DNA from: an uncultured Bacteroidota bacterium
GTDB lineage: Bacteria > Bacteroidota > Bacteroidia > UKL13-3
Direction of reading: 5' to 3'
DNA: 15,413 nt
Assembly (NCBI GenBank): GCA_903888395.1
Contig: CAISTO010000118.1
Span: forward strand, 1-15,413
Positions 7,999 through 15,293 of this stretch are shown here, in pieces. Made by a program: the position numbers and the translations under genes. How positions within the stretch are numbered: position 1 is the first letter of the stretch; each line of letters begins with the position of its first letter. The notes under the pieces are model-generated. The model ran no database searches. It was not told the DNA's origin and saw only the letters and a list, made by a program, of their open reading frames with translations.

Positions 7999-10104
7999 TT
8001 AACTAATAGCTCCCCATTTATTGGTTTTTCTGTATAACATTAAATATTGATTCAGTAAAACATGTTCAGGTTTGAGCAATTCATTGTCGTTTTCTAATAT
8101 TTTTTGTGCTTCCTTTCTAACAGTTCCCAGTAATTCTCTGTCTTCTGTGATACTCGCAATTCTTAAGTCAAGCACACCACTTTGCATGGTTCCTTCCATA
8201 TCGCCTGGGCCTCGTAATTGTAAATCTACTTCACTAATTTTAAATCCATCGTTGGTTTCTACCATGGTTTTCATGCGTAGTTTTCCATCCTGACTAATTT
8301 TAAAATCTGTCATTAAAATGCAATAACTTTGATCAGCACCACGGCCCACTCGTCCTCTTAATTGGTGTAATTGTGAAAGCCCAAATTTTTGAGCACTCTC
8401 AATTACCATTACACTTGCATTAGACACATTAACGCCAACTTCTATTACTGTAGTTGCTACCATAATACTGGTTTCGCCTCTCACAAATCTGGCCATTTCA
8501 AAATCTTTTTCTGCAGGTTTCATTTTTCCATGAACCATACTTACCGCATATTTTGGTAATGGAAATTCTCTACAAATACTTTCATAGCCTTCTGCCAAAT
8601 TTTTATAATCTAGCTTTTCACTTTCTTCAATTAAAGGATATACAATATAAATTTGTCGGCCTTTGGCAATTTCATTTTTAATAAAACCATAAACTTCTAA
8701 TCGGTTATTGTCATATTTATGAATGGTAGAAATAGGTTTTCTTCCTGCGGGTAATTCATCAATTAAACTGGTATCTAAATCGCCATATAAAGTCATGGCC
8801 AATGTACGTGGAATAGGCGTTGCGGTCATTACTAAAATATGTGGAGGCTGCTCGTTTTTTGTCCAAAGTTTAGATCTTTGTTCTACGCCAAATTTATGCT
8901 GCTCATCAATAATGGCTATGCCTAATTTATTAAACTCAACGGTATCTTCAATCAAAGCATGTGTGCCAATTAATATTTGAATTTCTCCATTTTTTAAATC
9001 TTCAAAAATAGGTTTCCTGTTTTTTTTAGTAACCGAACCCGTTAGTAAAGCTACACGAATATTCATGCCACCCAATAAACTTTTTATGGTTGCATAATGT
9101 TGGTTTGCTAATATTTCTGTTGGCGCCATCATGGCAGCTTGGTAACCGTTATCTATTGCCATGAGCATACTCATTAAAGCTACAACTGTTTTTCCACTTC
9201 CAACATCGCCTTGAATCAAACGATTCATTTGCTTGCCGCTGCCCATATCTACTCGAATTTCTTTCAATACTCGTTTTTGTGCATTGGTTAATTCAAAGGG
9301 CAAATTTTTATTGTAAAAATTATTAAAAACATCACCAATTTTAGTAATTTTTATGCCATTATAAACGGTATGTCGTTTGAGTTTATAACGCAAAATTCTT
9401 AATTGATTAAAAAATAATTCTTCAAACTTTAATCGTTTAGTGGCCTCACTTAATTGAGCAAAACTGCTTGGAAAATGAATTTGAATCATTGCCTGCTTGC
9501 GAGGCATTAATTGATATTTTTTTATTAAGTAATCAGGTAAATTTTCACCAATATCGAACCGAGAATCTGTTAACAAAGTATTGGTATACTTCATGATTGC
9601 ACGGGCATCCAAACCTCTTTTTTTTGCTTTTTCACTGGCATTGTAAAGCGGCATCATTTTCATGTACAACTTTTCATTTACCTGTGCTGGATCTTCCAAA
9701 CTTGGATGAACCATGCTAAAAGTTCTGTTAAACTCCGATAGTTTTCCAAAAACCACATAGGGTTTTCCTGCTAATATACTTTCTCTAATCCATTTTTGGC
9801 CTTGAAACCAAAGCAATTCTAGTGTGCCTGTTCCATCACTTAAAGTAGCGGTAAGTCTGGCTCCGGCTCCAGTTCCTATGGTTTTTAAATTACTAATTGT
9901 TCCTTTTAATTGAATGTATTGAATGGTATCATCTATCTGGCTAATTTGATACATTTTACTTCTATCAATATGCCTGTAAGGGAAATAAAATAATAAATCA
10001 TTAAAGGTAAAAATAGCAAATTCTTTTTGCAGCAATTCAGCTTTGGCAGGGCCAACGCCTTTTAAATATTCAATTTTGGTATTTAGAAATGTACTGCCTT
10101 GCAT
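7999..10104 (-). CDS. recG: ATP-dependent DNA helicase RecG
   Basis: Superfamily 2 double-stranded DNA translocase that regresses stalled replication forks and processes branched recombination intermediates. 701 residues, close to the usual 690-700. The N-terminal HhH-like YLKGVGPAKAELL (13-25) and the OB-fold wedge domain (about 60-145) are present. Helicase motifs follow in order: TNAQKRVL (273-280), Walker A GDVGSGKT (299-306, Lys305), APTEILANQH (327-336), Walker B-like DEQH (400-403), TATPIPRT (427-434), ATTVIEVGVNV (550-560) and motif VI QLRGRVGRG (581-589). The C-terminal SEVDLQLRGPGDMEGTMQSG is the RecG-specific TRG-type region. All motifs are intact. It lies 71 bases after the phospholipase D-type gene on the same strand, with no clear promoter between them. 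Confidence 0.97.
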   Translation of the reverse strand: MQGSTFLNTKIEYLKGVGPAKAELLQKEFAIFTFNDLLFYFPYRHIDRSKMYQISQIDDTIQYIQLKGTISNLKTIGTGAGARLTATLSDGTGTLELLWFQGQKWIRESILAGKPYVVFGKLSEFNRTFSMVHPSLEDPAQVNEKLYMKMMPLYNASEKAKKRGLDARAIMKYTNTLLTDSRFDIGENLPDYLIKKYQLMPRKQAMIQIHFPSSFAQLSEATKRLKFEELFFNQLRILRYKLKRHTVYNGIKITKIGDVFNNFYNKNLPFELTNAQKRVLKEIRVDMGSGKQMNRLIQGDVGSGKTVVALMSMLMAIDNGYQAAMMAPTEILANQHYATIKSLLGGMNIRVALLTGSVTKKNRKPIFEDLKNGEIQILIGTHALIEDTVEFNKLGIAIIDEQHKFGVEQRSKLWTKNEQPPHILVMTATPIPRTLAMTLYGDLDTSLIDELPAGRKPISTIHKYDNNRLEVYGFIKNEIAKGRQIYIVYPLIEESEKLDYKNLAEGYESICREFPLPKYAVSMVHGKMKPAEKDFEMARFVRGETSIMVATTVIEVGVNVSNASVMVIESAQKFGLSQLHQLRGRVGRGADQSYCILMTDFKISQDGKLRMKTMVETNDGFKISEVDLQLRGPGDMEGTMQSGVLDLRIASITEDRELLGTVRKEAQKILENDNELLKPEHVLLNQYLMLYRKTNKWGAIS

Positions 10105-10175
10105 TTTTATATTGGCAATAATAATGAAATTAGCGGCAGATTTTATAGTTCTTTATTGATTCAAGTAAATTCAAT

Positions 10176-11357
10176 TTAATAATATCGCTTTTTCTTTACA
10201 TTTCTGCTTTGCAATAAAAACATAAATTTGAGTAATAAACGCACTAACCCGTAACAAATTGCTTGGTATATTTTTGAAAATATATTGGAACGATTTTCAA
10301 ATTCTTCAATTGAAATACTTTCGCAACCTTCCTCCATCAATACTTTTAATTTATTGTTTGTTGACGAACAAAACACTTCGTCTAACACTTCTAAATTACA
10401 TTCAATACTCCCAAAATCGCTTAAGTAATTCAAATTATAAGATCCAACGCTTAACCAATCGGAATCAATTAAAATAACTTTAGCATGCAATACACTTTGT
10501 TTCCATTCATATAATTTGATGCCTGCTTTTAACATATCAGCATAAAAATATTCTGTGGCAATTTTTACTAAACCAACATCCGAAATTGAACTTAAAACCA
10601 CATGAACATTTACACCACGTTTGGCAGCTTTTTTTAACAATCTTTTTAATGCCAATGAGGGAATAAAATAACTGGCAAAAAGAATAATTTCATGTTCTGA
10701 TTTTCTTATTTTTTGTTTGTATTGGTGTGTAATTCCAAATTTGGCCTGCACCCAATTATTTTGTAATACCCTTGTTATAATTGGTTTGTGTTCTTTTTGT
10801 AGTTCTTGTTTTGTTTTATATTTTGAATGATTACTTACCTTTCTTAAAGTTTGTTTGCAAATTTGCAATAAATCTTCTACTACTTTTCCTTGAGCCAATA
10901 AAGCAAAATCGAGCCAAGGAGTTTGTAAGGAATAAGCACTGTAATTATCCGATATATTTATACCACCAACTAAAGCAAATTGCCCGTCTACACAAATTAT
11001 TTTATGGTGTAAACGCATGCCCATGTGTAAGTAATTTCCAAATTTTATGGGAGAATAAAAGTAAATTTCAATTCCAGCATTTTCGAAGTTTTTCTGCCAA
11101 ATTTCGTTCAAGTTTTTACTGCCATAAGCATCTAAAACCACATATATTTTCACACCTCTTTTTGCTGCTTCTATCAGTAAATCTTGAATGATTTTTCCTG
11201 TTTTATCAGGTTCAAAAATGTATAATTGAAAGTGAATTTCTGTAGTAGCATTTTTGATTAATTCCGACAGTTTTTCAAAAAAAGTTTCACCACTTTGGAG
11301 TAATTCCAATTGGTTATTATACCTAAAAGGATAAATGCCTAAACTTCTTCGCCACAT
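10176..11357 (-). CDS. Phospholipase D superfamily protein, probable cardiolipin synthase (ClsB-like layout)
   Basis: Probably makes cardiolipin or a related phospholipid by phosphatidyl transfer at the inner membrane. 393 residues with two HKD half-sites, the hallmark of the PLD superfamily. The first is HHKIICVD with His117, Lys119 and Asp124, followed by GGINISDNY; the second is HAKVILID with His291, Lys293 and Asp298, followed by GSYNLNYLS. Both have every catalytic residue. Unlike ClsA-type enzymes it lacks two N-terminal membrane helices and starts almost directly with the catalytic fold (LQLYIFEPD-like segment near 44-51). A hydrophobic C-terminal segment (about 362-382) followed by a basic tail (VKKKRYY) could dock it on the membrane. 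A PLD-type lipase cannot be excluded, but the two-domain layout and spacing favour cardiolipin synthase. Confidence 0.87.
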   Translation of the reverse strand: MWRRSLGIYPFRYNNQLELLQSGETFFEKLSELIKNATTEIHFQLYIFEPDKTGKIIQDLLIEAAKRGVKIYVVLDAYGSKNLNEIWQKNFENAGIEIYFYSPIKFGNYLHMGMRLHHKIICVDGQFALVGGINISDNYSAYSLQTPWLDFALLAQGKVVEDLLQICKQTLRKVSNHSKYKTKQELQKEHKPIITRVLQNNWVQAKFGITHQYKQKIRKSEHEIILFASYFIPSLALKRLLKKAAKRGVNVHVVLSSISDVGLVKIATEYFYADMLKAGIKLYEWKQSVLHAKVILIDSDWLSVGSYNLNYLSDFGSIECNLEVLDEVFCSSTNNKLKVLMEEGCESISIEEFENRSNIFSKIYQAICYGLVRLLLKFMFLLQSRNVKKKRYY

Positions 11358-11383
11358 ATTGCTTGTGAATATAAATAAATTTG

Positions 11384-11415
11384 TTGCAAAGCAATTATTT
11401 AAAAGTTTATATTTG
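11384..11415 (+). promoter_or_regulatory. Putative Bacteroidota promoter of the lipoprotein gene
   Basis: A TTG at 11384-11386 (overlapping repeat TTTGTTG from 11380) is followed after 21 bases by TATATTTG at 11408-11415, an exact match to the -7 consensus TAnnTTTG. Transcription would begin near 11420, about 18 bases before the ATG at 11439. Both elements and their spacing fit, making this the best promoter candidate in the window. It lies in the 81-base gap shared with the divergent phospholipase D-type gene. Confidence 0.6.
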
Positions 11416-11438
11416 ATTTTTATACTGGCACATAATAC

Positions 11439-12122
11439 ATGAAACGCTCTAATATCATACTTCTTATTTTTACTTTTTTGGGAATAAATGCTTGCATAAA
11501 ACCTTGTGATGAATCTAGTCCAATTCCAAATTCAAATTTAGGGAATATACCTTTAAATGAATCTTTATATTATTTAAATCATCCTCAAGAATCAAATGAA
11601 ATTAAATTTTTTAGTAATAGATACAAATTAATAACACTCAAAAGAATTGGTGATACTATTATTTGCGCTAATAAATCATTTTCTGGACTCAAACCCATAC
11701 AATACAGGTGCTTTGATGGAGATAGATGCATTTATTCAGCCAATACTTTATATGAATATAATAGATTTGAAGCTGTAGAATTTCCTTTCGAAATTTCGTT
11801 AATTAGAAATAACTATGATATAACAAACATTGATAGTTTTATAGAAAATAAGAACTGGAGATTTAGAGATGCCGCTTCCATTGTTATTAAAAATAATTAT
11901 GTTGATTTACCTCCTTACAGTGGTTTTCATAAAGACAGTTATAAATTTTTTGATTCAATTACTTTAAATAAAAAAGTTTATAAAAATGTTTATCATGTAT
12001 CAGATAGTAGTGCTGCTTCTGAATATAGAGCCGATATTTATTTTAAAGGTGTTTATTATAATTATGAAAATGGCATTTTAGGATTTTATTTTTCTGATAG
12101 TGAAACATGGTTAAGGAAATAA
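11439..12122 (+). CDS. Predicted lipoprotein of unknown function
   Basis: I do not recognise this 227-residue protein. The N-terminus MKRSNIILLIFTFLGINAC is a lipoprotein signal peptide with an INAC lipobox and lipidated Cys19. The residues after the Cys (IKPCDESSPIPNSN) form a short flexible linker, and no Asp follows directly at +2. The mature part has further cysteines at 23, 76, 91 and 97; the close pair YRCFDGDRCIY could form a disulphide in the periplasm. The C-terminus (SITLNKKVYKNVYHV, then YFKGVYYNYENGILGFYFSD and a final TWLRK) resembles the beta-rich ends of many small Bacteroidota lipoproteins, where a line such as YY..E.GIL.F appears; this is only pattern memory. It is probably in the cell envelope. 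recO begins 49 bases downstream on the same strand without a visible terminator between them. Confidence 0.8.
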   Translation: MKRSNIILLIFTFLGINACIKPCDESSPIPNSNLGNIPLNESLYYLNHPQESNEIKFFSNRYKLITLKRIGDTIICANKSFSGLKPIQYRCFDGDRCIYSANTLYEYNRFEAVEFPFEISLIRNNYDITNIDSFIENKNWRFRDAASIVIKNNYVDLPPYSGFHKDSYKFFDSITLNKKVYKNVYHVSDSSAASEYRADIYFKGVYYNYENGILGFYFSDSETWLRK

Positions 12123-12171
12123 ATCATTTGTTAATTTTTAAAAATAATTTTTTACTTAACATTGCGCAAGC

Positions 12172-12900
12172 ATGCTAACCAAAACCAAAGCCATTGTTAT
12201 AAAAACCATTGATTACAGTGAAAACAGTGTAATTTTAAAGTGTTTTACTGAACAATATGGCTTGCAATCTTATTTAATTAATGGGGTAAAAAACAAAAAA
12301 GGAGCCATTAAACCTTCCCATTTAATGCCTTTAAATTTATTAGAATTAGATGTTTACCATCAATTAAATAAGAACCTACAACGCATCAAAGAATTAAAAT
12401 GCCAGCCTATTTTAAATAATATTCATTACGATTTATTGAAAAGTAGCATTGGCATTTTTATGGGTGAAGTATTAAATAAAACCATTCAAGCCGAAAACCA
12501 GGCTGATAAAAACTTGTTTGATTTTTTGTTTACCATTATTCAATATTTAGATTTAACACATCAAAGTTTAGCCAATTTTCCGCTTTATTTTATGTTACAA
12601 TTAAGTCAATATTTAGGATTTAATCCTAAACTAAATTACAGTGAAACTAATAATAGTTTCGATTTGGAAGAAGGTATTTTTAAACCAAGTTTATTTGTTG
12701 ATATAAAAGTGGTAGAAACTAATTTGTCATCTTATTGGTTTGAATTATGTAAGGTAAATTTAGATTCATTTAGTCAAATAGAAATCAATAAAAATCAACG
12801 CCACGAATTACTTGAACATGCCATGTTGTATTTTAAAATTCATGTAGAAGGATTCAATGAATTGAAATCAAACAAAGTTTTATTGGAAGTGTTATCATAA
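12172..12900 (+). CDS. recO: DNA repair protein RecO
   Basis: Recombination mediator that, with RecR, loads RecA onto SSB-coated single-stranded DNA in the RecFOR gap-repair pathway. 242 residues, the usual length. The N-terminal OB-fold starts with the family pattern TKAIVIKTIDYSENSVILKCFT (residues 4-25, seen as AIVIKTIDYSE) and continues with GLQSYLINGVKNKKG (30-44) and the hydrophobic strand LMPLNLLELDVYH. The rest is helical, with SSIGIFMGEVLNK (91-103) and FMLQLSQYLGFNPKL, as in RecO. The zinc-binding cluster of four cysteines found in some RecO proteins is absent: the only cysteines are 24, 77 and 193. It may be read through from the lipoprotein gene 49 bases upstream. A TTTG at 12127-12130 has no matching -7 box at proper spacing. 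Confidence 0.92.
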   Translation: MLTKTKAIVIKTIDYSENSVILKCFTEQYGLQSYLINGVKNKKGAIKPSHLMPLNLLELDVYHQLNKNLQRIKELKCQPILNNIHYDLLKSSIGIFMGEVLNKTIQAENQADKNLFDFLFTIIQYLDLTHQSLANFPLYFMLQLSQYLGFNPKLNYSETNNSFDLEEGIFKPSLFVDIKVVETNLSSYWFELCKVNLDSFSQIEINKNQRHELLEHAMLYFKIHVEGFNELKSNKVLLEVLS

Positions 12901-12924
12901 TTATTCTATCACCTTCCAATTCAT

Positions 12925-12963
12925 AAAAAAGCCCATTGAATATTTAATTCAATGGGCTTTTCT
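12925..12963. terminator. Bidirectional rho-independent terminator between recO and the acyl-CoA dehydrogenase gene
   Basis: Inverted repeat with arms 12927-12941 and 12947-12961 (core GCCCATTGAAT and its complement) around a five-base loop. On the minus strand the stem is followed by six T (12930-12925); on the plus strand by TTTTCT. It lies between the convergent stops of recO (12900) and the acyl-CoA dehydrogenase gene (12983) and can serve both. Confidence 0.85.
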
Positions 12964-12982
12964 AATTTATCGTAGTTTAATT

Positions 12983-14128
12983 TTAATCCCTTAAAATACT
13001 TCTCGCAATGACTAGTTTTTGAATTTCGCTTGTGCCTTCACCTATGGTACAAAGTTTTGAATCACGGTAGAATTTTTCTACTGGAAAATCTTTTGTGTAG
13101 CCATAACCACCAAATATTTGTAAAGCTTCAGTAGCGGCCCATACACATACTTCCGATGCGTAATATTTTGCCATGGCACTTTCTTTTGTCATTGGTAAAT
13201 GACGCATTTTTAAATCGGCCGATTGAAAAGTTAATAATTCTGAAGCTTCAATTTTTACTGCCATATCAGCTAATTTAAATGCAATGGCTTGGAATTGAGA
13301 AATTGGTTGCCCAAATTGATGGCGTTCTTTGGAGTATTTTAAAGCAGCTTCGTAACTACCTTTTGCTATTCCAATTGAAAGTGATGCAATAGAAATTCTT
13401 CCGCCATCAAGAATTTTCATGGCTTGTTTAAATCCCTCACCAACATTTCCCAAAATATTATCTTTATGAACCCTACAGTCCTCAAAAATCATTTCAGCAG
13501 TTTCGCTTGCGCGCATGCCTAATTTATTTTCTTTTTTTCCTCCTTTAAAACCTGGAGTGCCACGTTCTACTACAAATGCAGTAATACCATTTGAATCAAG
13601 TAATTCGCCTGTTCTAACTAATACCACAGCCACATCGCCAGAAATACCATGAGTAATCCAATTTTTTGACCCATTAATTACCCAATAATCGCCATCTTGT
13701 TTAGCCACACATTGCATGCGCATGGCATCACTTCCTGTATTTGCTTCTGTTAAACCCCAAGCTCCAATCCATTCGCCCGTTGCTAATTTGGGTAACCAAT
13801 TTTTCTTTTGGCTTTCGCTTCCAAATTGTAAAATATGACCAGTGCATAAACTATTATGAGCAGCCATACTTAACCCAACTGAACTACAAACTTTAGTAAT
13901 TTCAATAATTGCAGTAATGTATTCAAAATAACCTAAACCAGCTCCGCCATATTCTTCAGGAACCAAAACACCTAGCAAACCTAATTTTCCCATTTCTTTC
14001 ATGGTTTCTACTGGAAAAATTTGGGCTTCATCCCATTCCATTACATATGGGCGAATATGTTTTTCTGCAAAGTCACGTGCCATTTGCGCAACCATGATTT
14101 GATTTTCTGTAGGTTCAAAATTTAACAT
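12983..14128 (-). CDS. Acyl-CoA dehydrogenase, short/medium-chain type
   Basis: FAD-dependent enzyme that makes the trans-2,3-enoyl-CoA in beta-oxidation or branched-chain amino-acid breakdown, passing electrons to electron-transfer flavoprotein. 381 residues, the normal length. In order: an N-terminal helical domain, VPEEYGGAGLGYFEY (56-70), the flavin/substrate signature AWGLTEANTGSD (123-134), NGSKNWITHG (152-161), the beta-domain end KLGMRASET (202-210), GEGFKQAMKILDGGR, the FAD-contact RHQFGQPI (269-276), FGGYGYTKDFPVEKFYRD (339-356) and IGEGTSEIQ with the probable catalytic base Glu364. A Glu in this position is typical of short- and medium-chain and butyryl-CoA enzymes rather than of isovaleryl- or long-chain types. 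The exact acyl substrate cannot be told from sequence. It lies 83 bases after the helix-hairpin-helix gene on the same strand, with no clear promoter or terminator between. Confidence 0.95.
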   Translation of the reverse strand: MLNFEPTENQIMVAQMARDFAEKHIRPYVMEWDEAQIFPVETMKEMGKLGLLGVLVPEEYGGAGLGYFEYITAIIEITKVCSSVGLSMAAHNSLCTGHILQFGSESQKKNWLPKLATGEWIGAWGLTEANTGSDAMRMQCVAKQDGDYWVINGSKNWITHGISGDVAVVLVRTGELLDSNGITAFVVERGTPGFKGGKKENKLGMRASETAEMIFEDCRVHKDNILGNVGEGFKQAMKILDGGRISIASLSIGIAKGSYEAALKYSKERHQFGQPISQFQAIAFKLADMAVKIEASELLTFQSADLKMRHLPMTKESAMAKYYASEVCVWAATEALQIFGGYGYTKDFPVEKFYRDSKLCTIGEGTSEIQKLVIARSILRD

Positions 14129-14211
14129 GCTAATTTTTGGTTTTTAGTTTTGGCAATAATAAATGAATTTATCTAATCAGAAACCTAATTTTTCTTTACT
14201 AATTTAACAGA

Positions 14212-15108
14212 TTATTCCACTATTCCATATATTTTAATTCTATCTAAAATAGAGTCATTGATTATTTTAATTTTCAATAAATCATTATAACTGTTGTATT
14301 TGCCATGTTGATTGCGGTAATTGGTAATTACTCGGGCTAGCTTATATTTAAAATAAGGATGATTTTTTAGCTCTTCTTCGGTAATTGTATTTAAATTAAT
14401 TCTTATGGCTTTGCTCGCATCAACAGCTATTTTATTTTGTAAATCGTATAAAATATCTTCATCAAAACCATAAATTTCTGTTAATTGATGGAGGTTCAAA
14501 AAACCGCCTAATTTTTCTCTGTAAGCTATTATTTTAGCTGCTAATTTTGGTCCAATTCTATATAATTTTACCAATGAAAAAGAATCAGCTGTATTGATTT
14601 CTAGCACTTGGGTTTTTTCTTTTTTTGCGTAATTTAAAGTATCAATTACATGTTTAGAATTTGAATTTTCTTGTTGTTTTTCAAACAATAAAAAAGGTGT
14701 TAATTTAGTTACTAATTTCTCATCAATTCCATAAATTTTTTTCAAACCATCTGCCGATTTTATTTTGCCACCTTTGCTTAAATAATTTTGAAGCGTTGCA
14801 ATGTTTTTATCAGTAAATCCTAGCTGTTTGAGTTCTTCTGCAGTTGCAGTATTGGGATTAAATGGAAAAGGTTCTTGACTTGTAAAATCTTCAGATTTGG
14901 TTGTACTTTTATCCAACGAATCAAGCGCTGTAAATTGTTGAATATTGATGACTAAATCATTATTTGATTTTACTAATCGGTAAATAAATGGCGTGAAAAT
15001 AACTAGGACTAAAATGAGTGTTAACAGCAGGATTCCTTTTTGCTCACTTGGCGAAAAGTAAAAATACTTTTTGATAAACTTTTCTAACCTAATCTTTAAA
15101 GTCTTCAT
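14212..15108 (-). CDS. Membrane-anchored helix-hairpin-helix protein with three ComEA-like units
   Basis: 298 residues. A basic N-terminus (KIRLEKFIKKYFYFSPSEQKG) precedes one membrane helix (about 25-45). By the positive-inside rule the rest lies in the periplasm. After a linker come three diverged copies of a ComEA-type helix-hairpin-helix unit: 83-140 (FNPNTATAEELKQLGF ... LKKIYGID), 169-227 (INTADSFSLVKLYRIGPKLAAKIIAYR, split as LEINTADS and YRIGPKLAAKI, ... LTEIYGFD) and 235-298 (INLNTITEEELKNHPYFKYKLA ... YGIVE). Only the second has the textbook hairpin IGPKLA; the first and third have lost the glycine. ComEA-family proteins bind incoming DNA in natural transformation, so a role in DNA uptake is possible, but the family is widespread in Bacteroidota without tested function. 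Its start overlaps the end of the upstream 66-residue gene by 20 bases, which points to translational coupling. Confidence 0.85.
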   Translation of the reverse strand: MKTLKIRLEKFIKKYFYFSPSEQKGILLLTLILVLVIFTPFIYRLVKSNNDLVINIQQFTALDSLDKSTTKSEDFTSQEPFPFNPNTATAEELKQLGFTDKNIATLQNYLSKGGKIKSADGLKKIYGIDEKLVTKLTPFLLFEKQQENSNSKHVIDTLNYAKKEKTQVLEINTADSFSLVKLYRIGPKLAAKIIAYREKLGGFLNLHQLTEIYGFDEDILYDLQNKIAVDASKAIRINLNTITEEELKNHPYFKYKLARVITNYRNQHGKYNSYNDLLKIKIINDSILDRIKIYGIVE

Positions 15109-15289
15109 CTCTTCTGCGTTGGCGTGGAGGATTTATTTTCGGATTACGAATAAAGAAAATATATAGCATTAGAAATATGAAAATGGCTCCAATTGTTTCC
15201 CAAAAAAACCATTCCCAAAAGCTTGCTTGTTGTGGTTCTGAAGCTAATTTTATAGCTGTAGCTTGTAATATGATGAATAAATTTAACAT
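15089..15289 (-). CDS. Small single-span membrane protein of unknown function
   Basis: 66 residues. The N-terminal third is mildly hydrophobic (MLNLFIILQATAIKLA), followed by an aromatic patch (SFWEWFFWE, 23-31), one strong membrane helix (about 33-48, IGAIFIFLMLYIFFI) and a charged tail (NPKINPPRQRRRDEDFKD). The basic cluster after the helix suggests that the C-terminus is cytosolic. It starts four bases after the stop of the epimerase-like gene and overlaps the helix-hairpin-helix gene by 20 bases in another frame. This packing on both sides argues that it is a real gene. I do not recognise the family. Confidence 0.75.
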   Translation of the reverse strand: MLNLFIILQATAIKLASEPQQASFWEWFFWETIGAIFIFLMLYIFFIRNPKINPPRQRRRDEDFKD

Positions 15290-15293
15290 GATA

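Noticed and set aside
10781..11191. 136-codon open frame on the plus strand inside the phospholipase D-type gene
   Set aside because: Antisense to a gene with both catalytic motifs intact; the Leu/Phe-rich product could pass for a membrane protein but reflects the Lys/Glu-rich sense strand.
11358..11395. Inverted repeat ATTGCTT ... AAGCAAT in the divergent gap between the phospholipase D-type and lipoprotein genes, considered as an operator
   Set aside because: Seven-base arms with a 24-base spacer are easily found by chance in AT-rich DNA, and no regulator gene is nearby.
12162..12169. Eight-base palindrome TTGCGCAA just before the recO start, considered as a regulatory site
   Set aside because: Too short and single; no second copy was noticed near other genes in the window.
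7999..12900. recG and recO close together, considered as a repair or defence island
   Set aside because: They are on opposite strands, separated by an unrelated phospholipid gene and a lipoprotein gene, and both are universal housekeeping genes; no nuclease, methylase or toxin gene accompanies them.
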